From an uncultured euryarchaeote (lineage in GTDB: Archaea > Thermoplasmatota > Poseidoniia > Poseidoniales > Poseidoniaceae), in assembly GCA_937881505.1 (NCBI GenBank), contig CALGEM010000168.1, positions 1-7,249 on the forward strand: a stretch of DNA of 7,249 nucleotides. The letters run 5' to 3'. This document shows positions 1 through 6,470 of the stretch, piece by piece. The translations under genes were made by a program, and so were the position numbers. Numbering within the stretch: the first letter of the stretch is position 1; each line of letters opens with the position of its first letter. Under the pieces are notes generated by a model. The model saw only the letters and a program-made list of their open reading frames with translations, had not been told where the DNA came from and searched no databases.

Positions 1-565
1 TGTCGTCGGCTGGCGTGATTTCACCGGTTGCGGTGTTCTTGTCCCAAAGCTGCCAGGCCTTGAGGTTCATCAGGGCCTCGACGTAGATGGCCGTAACATC
101 CAGGTTGCCTGCGTACTTCTCGTACAGCGGGGCCATGGCTTCGGCAAAGGCGACGTTCAATTCAGGGTCGTTGCCCATGTTGAGCACGCTGGGGTCTGCA
201 GCGTCCCGTGCTTCAGCCGAGTGGCGGGTGGAAAGGGCACGAATCAGGTCTTGCTCCAACTCCGTGCAGTGGTCCATCACTTTGAGCGCTTGCTGGATGG
301 GGTCGTGGCCGGAACCAAGACCTGGAGACCAGTTGTAATTTGATGAAACGCAGTAGGCGATGCCCCACCAGGCCATGGCGCAGTTGGGGTCGAGTTCGGT
401 GGTGGCCATAAAGCAAGCAATGGCTTGTTCGTGGTTGTAGTTCAACATGTGGCCGTAGGCTTCGATGAACATTTTGCGCGCTTCATCGTTGGCACAAGTT
501 ACGTTCTCAGCAAATTCGTAGTTTGATGCTTCTCCAAAGTCGTAATCGGTTGGTGCGAGTGACAT
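1..565 (-). CDS. TPR-repeat protein, N-terminal 188 residues (cut by left window edge)
   Basis: The reading frame is open from an ATG at 565 to the window edge with no stop, so the C-terminal part is missing. Residues about 36-72 form a tetratricopeptide-type helix pair (a long run of A, F, L and Y at helix-packing positions, then LDPNCAMAWWGIAY at 58-71). Residues 102-111 (ELEQDLIRAL) and 156-174, which include the stretch AIYVEALMNLKAW, match my memory of a family of cytoplasmic TPR proteins found in many bacteria and some archaea. Members of that family have several more repeats downstream. No signal peptide or membrane segment is visible, so a cytoplasmic location is likely. No enzymatic function is known to me for this family, and protein-protein interaction is the usual inference for TPRs. 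The start is supported by a TATA-like box centred 26 bp upstream, which suggests a leaderless transcript. The gene is divergent from the small membrane protein gene at 675. Confidence 0.85.
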   Translation of the reverse strand, partial: MSLAPTDYDFGEASNYEFAENVTCANDEARKMFIEAYGHMLNYNHEQAIACFMATTELDPNCAMAWWGIAYCVSSNYNWSPGLGSGHDPIQQALKVMDHCTELEQDLIRALSTRHSAEARDAADPSVLNMGNDPELNVAFAEAMAPLYEKYAGNLDVTAIYVEALMNLKAWQLWDKNTATGEITPADD

Positions 566-587
566 ATTTCTATCCAAAAAATGATTT

Positions 588-595
588 TACTTAAA
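588..595 (-). promoter_or_regulatory. TATA-like box for the TPR-protein gene (leaderless mRNA)
   Basis: On the minus strand this reads TTTAAGTA and is followed by more A/T. Its centre lies 26 bp from the ATG at 565. Archaeal transcription starts about 24-27 bp downstream of the TATA centre, so the mRNA would begin at or within a few bases of the start codon. There is no Shine-Dalgarno sequence in the bases before the ATG, which fits a leaderless message. I cannot pick out a convincing BRE. Confidence 0.5.
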
Positions 596-674
596 CATCA
601 GTCCGATTCTCTGTTGAGATTCCAATTCCTGAACAGCCGCATAGTTCAAACACTGACCCTTCCAAAGAACCTGC

Positions 675-1193
675 ATGGATTTAGCGATTGCATCCCAGTG
701 GGCAGAAGTTCTGGGCCTCGTGACCATCTTTGGTGCTGCAATTTACAGTTGGCTCACCATCAACGAAATCAAGAAGGACAGGAAGGCATCCTCCTCTTTG
801 AAACTCTCAGAATTGTGGCAAAACAAAGACTTCTCACACGGGAGCATATCCATATGGATGCAGCCTGACGACCTCAAAACATTTGCAGAATTGGAAGAAT
901 TCCACGGAGAAGATTACCCGAAGGTGTTCACCGTCCTGCTGACATGGGAAAGCATCGCCATCACGCTTCATGACGGTCATTTTGACTTTGATGTGGTTCG
1001 GAAACAATTCTCCCTCTCGATGATCACGGCATGGAAGAAAAACAGGCAAATCATTGAGAATTTCCGAGAAGAACAAGGCAGCGACCAGGCCTTTGAATGG
1101 CTTCAATGGATTGCCGAACGCATGATGGAATACTATGAACGACAGGAGGATGTCATCCCCGCACAAATCGCCTTCAAGGATTGGCAGCCCTAA
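675..1193 (+). CDS. Small N-terminally anchored membrane protein, paralogue of the gene at 1210-1746 (DUF4760-like)
   Basis: The protein has 172 residues. Residues about 8-28 form one hydrophobic segment (QWAEVLGLVTIFGAAIYSW) followed by a basic KKDRK at 33-37, so the short N-terminus should be outside and the remaining 140 residues in the cytoplasm. The soluble part keeps blocks shared with its paralogue: QPDDL (63-67), HGE (77-79), TWES (90-93), HxGxxDF (99-105), FEW (140-142), a W and an AE pair (145-148) and KDW (168-170). The middle block, a hydrophobic stretch with WES, then a histidine and G-x-x-D-F, resembles proteins annotated as DUF4760; this is from memory and not a search result. 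That family has no defined function. The ATG is supported because the paralogue aligns without gaps from its first residue. No clear Shine-Dalgarno or TATA box precedes it. The stop lies 16 bp from the stop of the opposing paralogue. Confidence 0.85.
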   Translation: MDLAIASQWAEVLGLVTIFGAAIYSWLTINEIKKDRKASSSLKLSELWQNKDFSHGSISIWMQPDDLKTFAELEEFHGEDYPKVFTVLLTWESIAITLHDGHFDFDVVRKQFSLSMITAWKKNRQIIENFREEQGSDQAFEWLQWIAERMMEYYERQEDVIPAQIAFKDWQP

Positions 1194-1209
1194 GATTACC
1201 AAGTTAGGA

Positions 1210-1746
1210 TCAGGAGCGTTCAGTTTTCCGCGGTGGCCGCCAGTCTTTGTACTGGAGATGGGCGGCCATAGGCGCAGATTCGTTCACTTCGTATTCCTCA
1301 AATTGCTCTGCCAACCATGTGAACCACTCAAAGCGGGTATCTCCACCTGTTTCACGTTGTGAGAGGATGAGCGGTTGACACTTTTCATGATGCTGTTGAA
1401 CGATGCCTGAGAAAAAATCGTAAACGAGATAGAAATCAATGTCGCCTCGATGAACTACGGCACCGAGACTCTCCCAGGTGGTCATGATGGAAAATGCCTG
1501 AGGCCAACGTTCACCATGGTACTCCTTGAATTTCTCCCAGTTGTCCAGATCATCAGGTTGCTCGATCACCTGGATGATACCCGCAGCGAAGTCCGCTGAT
1601 TGAAGGAGTTCTGCCAACGAGAGAGAGGCGGCCCCTTCTCTGACCTTCTTCATCTCATTGATTTGGAAGTACGAGTAAATGGCCGCACCAAGGATGGTCA
1701 CCAAACCAATGATTTCAGCCCATTGGGCAGCGCTTGAGAGTTCCAT
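1210..1746 (-). CDS. Small N-terminally anchored membrane protein, inverted paralogue of the gene at 675-1193 (DUF4760-like)
   Basis: The protein has 178 residues and aligns with the 172-residue neighbour over its full length with one single-residue gap; I count about 75 identities. A single membrane segment lies at about 8-28 (WAEIIGLVTILGAAIYSYF), followed by KKVR, giving a predicted outside N-terminus and cytoplasmic C-domain. Shared blocks are QPDDL (63-67), HGE (77-79), TWES (90-93), HxGxxDF (99-105), FEW (139-141) and KDW (167-169). It ends with a basic tail (PPRKTERS) that the neighbour lacks. The region around 85-127 (hydrophobic, WES, then HRGDIDFYLVYDFF) is the part that most resembles DUF4760 proteins. 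The ATG has no Shine-Dalgarno sequence but is fixed by the match to the paralogue's first residue. It lies downstream of, and in the same direction as, the envelope gene cluster, with a 143-bp gap. Confidence 0.85.
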   Translation of the reverse strand: MELSSAAQWAEIIGLVTILGAAIYSYFQINEMKKVREGAASLSLAELLQSADFAAGIIQVIEQPDDLDNWEKFKEYHGERWPQAFSIMTTWESLGAVVHRGDIDFYLVYDFFSGIVQQHHEKCQPLILSQRETGGDTRFEWFTWLAEQFEEYEVNESAPMAAHLQYKDWRPPRKTERS

Positions 1747-1752
1747 GGCGTC

Positions 1753-1767
1753 CCATCATGGTGATGG
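1753..1767. repeat. Perfect 6-bp inverted repeat with 3-nt spacer just upstream of a start codon
   Basis: CCATCA, then TGG, then TGATGG. The repeat ends 6 bp before the ATG at 1746 (minus strand). In RNA it would form a tight hairpin in the leader, or in DNA it could be a protein-binding site. It could also be chance, since the two arms are short. Confidence 0.4.
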
Positions 1768-1889
1768 TCAATGAACTTTCATCAACCAGAACATCAGGCA
1801 ATTCTCGTCCCTTTGGCCTCACTCATCTTCGCCCAGAGGTGTGAGAAAGCCTCAACAATTCTTGACAACGAACTCAAACGTTGATGAGG

Positions 1890-2852
1890 TCACGGTTCGT
1901 CTTCTACCTTTTCAAGGTCGAATTGGGACATAAAGTCCCAAAGAATAGCGGTGGATTGAGTGTTTGTGGGATTGCCTGACAGGTATGGGTTGTGGCCTGA
2001 AGAAAAAAGGCTCATCAGCCTCACCTCAGCGTTTGAGGTGCAATCTGAATACCCCCTAATGTCGTAGTCTGCATTCACCGTGATCACTTCGGGGGCTGCG
2101 CCGCTGCAGCCGTTGAGGTCTGCCCAATACTCGAGGTTCTGCATTGCACCTTTGTTGAATCCCACGACGTTTTGAAAATGATAAACGGTCATCGCTGTGT
2201 TATCGGCATAACTTACCGTCGTATCCAGCACACCATGAACTTCCATGAACGGGACCGGCGCGATGTATGAGGAGGGGGCCTCGGTCATGAGATACCCCGA
2301 CATGCATCCAATGGAAGCCACCACGCCTTGCGTTTCAACGGCAAAGCGCTGCGTCATTTTACATCCATTTGACCAGCCCGACATGTGAATTCTTGCTTCA
2401 TCAATAGGATACGCCTCGGTGACCGATTCAATAACTGCTGAGAGAAAACCGACATCATCAAGATCATTTTCAATGCCATCAAATCCCAATCCCCAAAACG
2501 AATCATAACCCTGAGGATAAGCCACAATAAACTGTTCTTCAACCGCTAAGGAGGCAAACGAAGAGATGTTCATTTGGGACGCACTGGTGTGCCCATACCC
2601 GTGGAGGTCAAGCACCAGAGGAACGGGCTGTTCGGTGGAAACGTTTGCAGGGACCAACAGCGTCCAACAGCGCTCCACTCCACGAAATTCGATGCATTGC
2701 GTGGAGAGGGTGCTCGACTCGGAAATTGGGAGGTCCTGTTCTTGCGCATCGTTTTCAGGGATGGCCTCGTTGGGAAAAATACAACCCGATACCGGGCAAA
2801 GCATCAACAAGAGCACGAACATGATCGGTGCCCGTTTTCTTGAAGCGTTCAC
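1890..2852 (-). CDS. Secreted lipoprotein alpha/beta hydrolase, PHB-depolymerase / feruloyl-esterase (LpqC-like) type
   Basis: The protein has 320 residues. A basic N-terminus (RKR, 5-7), a hydrophobic core (10-20) and a lipobox VSGC at 21-24 predict lipid attachment at Cys24, so it would be anchored on the outer face of the cytoplasmic membrane. After an acidic linker (about 28-50) comes the hydrolase fold: the oxyanion strand-loop LDLHGYGH (81-88), the nucleophile elbow GWSNG with Ser161 (159-163), the acid Asp210 in HGVLDTTVSY (206-215), and the base His287 in SSGHNP (284-289). The order and spacing match the PHB-depolymerase/feruloyl-esterase group of serine hydrolases, which cleave ester bonds in polymers or plant and algal material; the actual substrate cannot be read from sequence. 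Six cysteines in the mature domain (53, 62, 164, 183, 249, 271) could form disulfides, as expected for an exported enzyme. It starts with GTG behind a good Shine-Dalgarno sequence, 37 bp after the stop of the gene upstream, so it is probably the last gene of that operon. Confidence 0.9.
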   Translation of the reverse strand: MNASRKRAPIMFVLLLMLCPVSGCIFPNEAIPENDAQEQDLPISESSTLSTQCIEFRGVERCWTLLVPANVSTEQPVPLVLDLHGYGHTSASQMNISSFASLAVEEQFIVAYPQGYDSFWGLGFDGIENDLDDVGFLSAVIESVTEAYPIDEARIHMSGWSNGCKMTQRFAVETQGVVASIGCMSGYLMTEAPSSYIAPVPFMEVHGVLDTTVSYADNTAMTVYHFQNVVGFNKGAMQNLEYWADLNGCSGAAPEVITVNADYDIRGYSDCTSNAEVRLMSLFSSGHNPYLSGNPTNTQSTAILWDFMSQFDLEKVEDEP

Positions 2853-2856
2853 GGTC

Positions 2857-2863
2857 TCACCTC
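2857..2863 (-). promoter_or_regulatory. Ribosome binding site that fixes the GTG start of the lipoprotein hydrolase
   Basis: The minus strand reads GAGGTGA, 4 nt before the GTG at 2852. This decides for the GTG start. Starting at the next in-frame ATG (codon 11) would remove the basic N-terminus of the signal peptide. Confidence 0.7.
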
Positions 2864-2889
2864 AATCATCTCTTTGAAAAATGCCCTAC

Positions 2890-3594
2890 TTAGGAGGATT
2901 CTTGAACAGATACATCGTAAAACACGGCTTCCCATGTAACATCCACTTCTTCATTTGTGTCGGAGACAGTAGGAATTCCCGAGGTGATGGGTTCATTGAC
3001 GATCACTTCGATGTCCAATTCGAAGATGCCTTGCCCGTAGGAGCTATCGGACCATGCATCGCTCCAGTGAGACGCATCCATTCCTGTAACTTCCTTCGGT
3101 TGGCCGTCGTACTCCGGATAAACATAGAGGGTGAGGGCGATGGTTTCGCAATCCGAGGAGACCCCGCTCAACACGTTGTTGGCGTTGTTCCAATCGGCCG
3201 AGACGTCGGTCAAGGCAAGGTCGACAGAAACTGTATCGCACGGGTCAGCGAACTCACCTGATGTTTCTGCGTAGGAGACGGTAATCGTCAAGAGGCCAAA
3301 GCCACTCTTAGATCCGAAAAGGTCGGCTGATGCCGTAAACTCCAGCGTTTCTTTTTCACCATCATTGATCGTCCTTGAATCGGAAAAAAGTTCTGAGGAC
3401 TCCTCAAATTCGACGGTGTAGTTGATTTGTACGTCTTTCGCTTGAATTTCACTGCCCAAAATAAACCAATAAACGCTTGCGTGGTAGAACAGTGCGACGA
3501 CCAACACCGCCAAATAAACGGAGACGTTTCTCCGTGAACCATCACCTGAGAACAGATCAGATAACACATTCTCGCTGTCGGTCAAGTCAGCCAC
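2890..3594 (-). CDS. Single-pass membrane protein with acidic external domain, function unknown
   Basis: The protein has 234 residues. A short acidic N-terminus with a RR pair (21-22) precedes one strong membrane segment (about 25-47), so the N-terminus should be cytoplasmic and the 185-residue C-terminal domain outside the cell. That domain is rich in D, E, S, T and V with alternating hydrophobic residues (for example 100-108, 121-129, 151-159, 190-199, 217-230), which suggests a beta-sandwich. Cys119 and Cys149 could form one disulfide. I recognise no family. The GTG start at 3594 overlaps the end of the preceding gene by 8 nt, so translation is probably coupled. The purine-rich GAGGT lies directly against this GTG. 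A TTG three codons further on would have a more normal 6-nt spacing, so the exact start is uncertain by three residues. The gene for the lipoprotein hydrolase follows after 37 bp. Confidence 0.85.
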   Translation of the reverse strand: MADLTDSENVLSDLFSGDGSRRNVSVYLAVLVVALFYHASVYWFILGSEIQAKDVQINYTVEFEESSELFSDSRTINDGEKETLEFTASADLFGSKSGFGLLTITVSYAETSGEFADPCDTVSVDLALTDVSADWNNANNVLSGVSSDCETIALTLYVYPEYDGQPKEVTGMDASHWSDAWSDSSYGQGIFELDIEVIVNEPITSGIPTVSDTNEEVDVTWEAVFYDVSVQESS

Positions 3595-4891
3595 CTCGCT
3601 GCATTTCGAGTTCCAATATCACGTCGAATTCCCAAACATAGTAGGCAATGAGCAGGCTTACAAGGCTGTAAATCAAACAGGCAATTTCTATCCGCCCGAT
3701 GTTTCGACGAGGGATATCGAGTTCCGGGAACCATCTGTTGTCGATGTTTTCTCGCAGTTGTGCAGGGTTTGCAACGAGAGTTTGAAACGATTTTTCTTCC
3801 CAGCCCAATCCCAGAGCGATAATGATTCCAAGAAGTGCGGCACTGATCATTTGATTGATGGGAATGATCGATTGAATCAACTCAAGAATGGCAGAGGTTG
3901 CGACGACGATCAACACGATGGACATCGTTTTCGCCAACGGCTTCGTTTCGTCGTTGATTTCAATGAGGCTAAACCTGAGCAGAATATACATCGCAATCAA
4001 TGGCCGAATGATGGTGAAGTGCATGCTCGTCGTGAACGTGGCCCACAATTGGACGCTCCCCTCTGACCCAGACCGGACCCCGAATCCGGAACCGCCTCCT
4101 TGAGAATAGATCAAAAATCCAATGATGCCCAACACAAAATAAGGCGAGATGATGTACAGGAGTGTGTTCATGTTACCTTTGATGGCTTGATGGATTTCCA
4201 CGAAGAGAATGGTGAGGCCTGCGGCGATGCCAACGGCGTATCCAGCAACCCAAATGTAATTCGCAACGGTGGAACTAAACACACCAAAGGGGTCAAGGAA
4301 GTAGAAGTATTCAGACTGCAGGATAAAGCCTGGCCACCACATCCACACGTGCCCGAGAACGAGGGTCGTAAACAAGCCGGCGACGAGGGCTATGTTTTGT
4401 GTTGAAGGATTGGACTTTTCTGCGGGCATCAATCGAAACTTGATGTAGACGGTACCCCAAACCAAGACGACAACGAAAACAAACACGCCAGCGAGTCCGA
4501 AGACGGAGAAGTTCAATCCGACAACATCGAGAACAAGCCTGAACAAAGCAAGACCGACGACAAGACCCAAACCGACTTTCACCTGTTTCATGTTTCTCAA
4601 CATCGGGACGGGATAAAGCAAAGCGATGGCCATAATGCTTGATTCGAAGATGTAGTCCATTGAGACGGCAATCTGTGCCCAGAACTGCCAAATGTCCCCG
4701 GTTGACTCGGAATTAACGTAGCCAAACGCAGCGTTCTGGATGCCTTTGGTGATGAACATGAGGCAAAGGATGTGGGCGGCCATGGCTTCGTTCCATGGAA
4801 GGTTGACGTTTTTACGAACGAGCCGGAGAGAAAGACCTCCCAGAGCGATGCTGAGGATGGCACCAATAAACAGCAGGTTCTCCTCGTCCAC
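3587..4891 (-). CDS. Integral membrane protein with about 12 membrane segments, function unknown
   Basis: The protein has 434 residues and consists mostly of hydrophobic helices, which I place at about 5-24, 35-55, 72-96, 104-123, 128-150, 166-188, 208-231, 243-262, 284-305, 320-344, 346-363 and 400-420. Positive charges gather in the loops after helices 1, 3, 5, 7 and 11 (RLVRK, LRNMK, KFR, a Lys-containing loop near 238, and PRRNIGR), so both ends should lie outside. A glycine/serine-rich external loop sits at 264-279. A 37-residue polar cytoplasmic loop (about 364-399) precedes the last helix. Several buried acidic residues (for example E83, D122, E232, E337) could matter for transport or sensing. 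I see no transporter signature, ATPase or kinase domain and do not assign a family. The start is GTG; the next in-frame ATG (codon 37) would delete the first helix. It is the first gene of a likely three-gene minus-strand operon. Confidence 0.85.
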   Translation of the reverse strand: MDEENLLFIGAILSIALGGLSLRLVRKNVNLPWNEAMAAHILCLMFITKGIQNAAFGYVNSESTGDIWQFWAQIAVSMDYIFESSIMAIALLYPVPMLRNMKQVKVGLGLVVGLALFRLVLDVVGLNFSVFGLAGVFVFVVVLVWGTVYIKFRLMPAEKSNPSTQNIALVAGLFTTLVLGHVWMWWPGFILQSEYFYFLDPFGVFSSTVANYIWVAGYAVGIAAGLTILFVEIHQAIKGNMNTLLYIISPYFVLGIIGFLIYSQGGGSGFGVRSGSEGSVQLWATFTTSMHFTIIRPLIAMYILLRFSLIEINDETKPLAKTMSIVLIVVATSAILELIQSIIPINQMISAALLGIIIALGLGWEEKSFQTLVANPAQLRENIDNRWFPELDIPRRNIGRIEIACLIYSLVSLLIAYYVWEFDVILELEMQRGG

Positions 4892-5000
4892 ATTGGCTAC
4901 ACATCCCGAATTGAGATGAAGTTTGTGCTCAGAAATTTCAGAACCGAATCATCAAAGGAAGCTCAGTTTCGTCGAACAAGGGGTTCGAATTCGACATGGG

Positions 5001-5076
5001 TGGTGGACGCTGGGGGATTTGAACCCCCGGCCTTCTGGTTGCAAACCAGACGCTCTTCCAACTGAGCTAAGCGCCC
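5001..5076 (-). tRNA. tRNA-Ala, anticodon UGC, CCA end encoded
   Basis: The minus strand folds into a full cloverleaf. The acceptor stem GGGCGCT/AGCGTCC has seven pairs including G3:U70, the main identity element for alanyl-tRNA synthetase. The D arm is GCTC/GAGC with an AGTTGGAA loop, the anticodon stem TCTGG/CCAGA encloses the loop TTTGCAA with anticodon TGC, the variable loop has five bases, and the T arm is GGGGG/CCCCC around TTCAAAT. The discriminator A is at 5004 and the encoded CCA at 5001-5003. There is no intron. It lies 58 bp after the purA stop on the same strand and may be cotranscribed with it or use its own weak promoter. It reads GCA and probably other GCN codons. Confidence 0.97.
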
Positions 5077-5134
5077 TTGTAATCCGAGCGGTGGGCCTCT
5101 CCCTTTTGAGCCTTCACCTGTGCAGGAGAGCGAA

Positions 5135-6436
5135 TCAAACGCAGTCAATGGTTGCATCACGGTCGGGTCCAACCCCAACGCTGGTGCACGGTACACCCAC
5201 CAAGGTCTCGAGTTTCGCGATGTACTGTTGAGCGGCTGCAGGCAGGACAGCGATTCCTTTTCCTGATTCGTTGGCATGAACAGCCATGGCCAGCCACTCA
5301 GAAAGCGAGAGTTCGGGGAAACCTGGCATGGTGATGTAGATGGGTTTGCAGCGGGCGAGGGCGGAGGCAGTGGAGGGGAGTTCGGTGATCTCCTTGCCGT
5401 CGAGTTCGTAGGCCACGCAGATTTTGAGTTCGTCCAACCCGCCCAGCACGTCAAGTTTGGTCAAGGCGAGACCCGTGAACCCGTTGATACGTTGAGCCTG
5501 GCGCATGACCACGGCATCAAACCAACCGCAGCGTCGCTTTCGACCGGTCGTCGTTCCGAATTCATGGCCCACCGTGCCCATGTGTTCACCAGCCTCGTCA
5601 TCGAGTTCGGTCGGCATGGCGCCGTGGCCGACTCGGGTGATGTAGGCCTTGGTGATGCCAATGACATCACCCACGTGGCCGGGATGAATACCCGCACCGT
5701 GCGTGGCGTTACCTCGAGAGGTGATGGATGAGGTAACAAAGGGAAAGGTCCCTTGGTCGATGTCAAGAAGCGTGCCTTGAGCTCCTTCGAGGATAACATG
5801 CTCGCCGAGTTTCAGCGCATTGTCGAGCATCAAGCCAGTGTTGGCGATGGAGCTTGCGTAATTCTCGTGAATCCATGCGATGTCGCCAGCCAAACCGTCG
5901 GCAGACACCCGCTCGCTAGAACCGGCAGCTTTCAGGGAAGCGTTCATGCGGGCCACCGTGGCGTTGGTCCAGTCCTCATCACCGAGCACTTCGGCCACGT
6001 CGCCAAAGCGAAGCCCGACACGGTTGATTTTGTCAGCGTAGGTGGGCCCAATGCCACGACCGGTGGTGCCGATTTTGGTGTCGAGGCTGTCCATGTAGCG
6101 GTGGTAGGGGAGGATGATGTGGGCTCGCTCGCTGACAAAGAGGCGTTCACCACGGGGGTCCTCGCCGGTGGTCTCTTTCCATCCGCTCAATTCCTTATCC
6201 AGCACCCACGGGTCGATGACCATGCCGTCGCCGAGCACGAGATGACACTCCTTACGGGTGATGCCTGAGGGCAACAGGTGGAATTTCAGCACCTGTTCAC
6301 CGAGGACCACCGTGTGTCCGGCGTTGTTTCCGCCTTGGAATCGGGCGACCCACGTGGCTTGTTCCGCCAAACGGTCAACGAGTTTGCCTTTTCCTTCATC
6401 GCCCCACTGAGCACCCAGAATCACGGTCGCTGGCAT
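5135..6436 (-). CDS. purA: Adenylosuccinate synthetase (complete, 433 residues)
   Basis: PurA joins IMP and aspartate using GTP to form adenylosuccinate, the first committed step from IMP to AMP, in the cytoplasm. The N-terminus has the GTP-binding and catalytic loop GAQWGDEGKGK (8-18) with Asp13, then GGNNAGHT (35-42) with His41, the two catalytic residues at the same positions as in the E. coli enzyme. IGTTGRGIGP (122-131) contributes to IMP binding, TTTGRKRRCGWFD (295-307) holds the arginines of the aspartate-binding region, and LTKLDVL (325-331) is the guanine-recognition TKxD motif. The length is that of the usual bacterial or eukaryotic enzyme, not the roughly 340-residue form of several thermophilic archaea. 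The ATG at 6436 is preferred because it stands 6 nt after GAGG and right before the conserved first strand. A TTG at 6499 would add 21 residues of low-complexity sequence without homology that I can see. Confidence 0.97.
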   Translation of the reverse strand: MPATVILGAQWGDEGKGKLVDRLAEQATWVARFQGGNNAGHTVVLGEQVLKFHLLPSGITRKECHLVLGDGMVIDPWVLDKELSGWKETTGEDPRGERLFVSERAHIILPYHRYMDSLDTKIGTTGRGIGPTYADKINRVGLRFGDVAEVLGDEDWTNATVARMNASLKAAGSSERVSADGLAGDIAWIHENYASSIANTGLMLDNALKLGEHVILEGAQGTLLDIDQGTFPFVTSSITSRGNATHGAGIHPGHVGDVIGITKAYITRVGHGAMPTELDDEAGEHMGTVGHEFGTTTGRKRRCGWFDAVVMRQAQRINGFTGLALTKLDVLGGLDELKICVAYELDGKEITELPSTASALARCKPIYITMPGFPELSLSEWLAMAVHANESGKGIAVLPAAAQQYIAKLETLVGVPCTSVGVGPDRDATIDCV

Positions 6437-6442
6437 CTCAAT

Positions 6443-6447
6443 CCTCA
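6443..6447 (-). promoter_or_regulatory. Ribosome binding site that decides the purA start
   Basis: The minus strand reads TGAGG, 6 nt before the ATG at 6436. This supports the internal ATG over the in-frame TTG at 6499. Confidence 0.6.
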
Positions 6448-6470
6448 GTGGCTTGGCACCGCGGGACGCC

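Noticed and set aside
581..868. 95-codon plus-strand frame overlapping the start of the 172-residue protein
   Set aside because: It is in another frame of the paralogue gene, whose reading is confirmed by its match to the opposing copy.
4981..4992. T-arm-like GGGTTCGAATTC on the plus strand beside the tRNA gene, which might suggest a second tRNA or an attachment-site copy
   Set aside because: The flanking bases do not form a T stem, no anticodon arm lies upstream, and no integrase gene or matching tRNA 3'-end repeat is present.
4971..4995. Inverted repeat GTCGAA-N13-TTCGAC just after the tRNA 3' end, as a possible terminator
   Set aside because: Six-bp stem only, with no T-run following on the minus strand. 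Too weak to call.
5097..5130. CTCTCC ... GGAGAG stem with an inner CCTG-TG-CAGG between purA and the tRNA, as a possible purA terminator
   Set aside because: Short stems, a long loop and no T-run. It could equally be chance in a GC-rich spacer, and archaeal termination does not normally depend on such hairpins.
4963..5454. 163-codon minus-strand open frame running through the end of purA and the tRNA
   Set aside because: It is out of frame with purA and passes through a functional tRNA. The composition is that of a frame shadow.
5753..6268. 171-codon open frame antisense to purA
   Set aside because: It is the shadow of a strongly coding gene with clear PurA motifs. It has no promoter, ribosome site or recognisable family.
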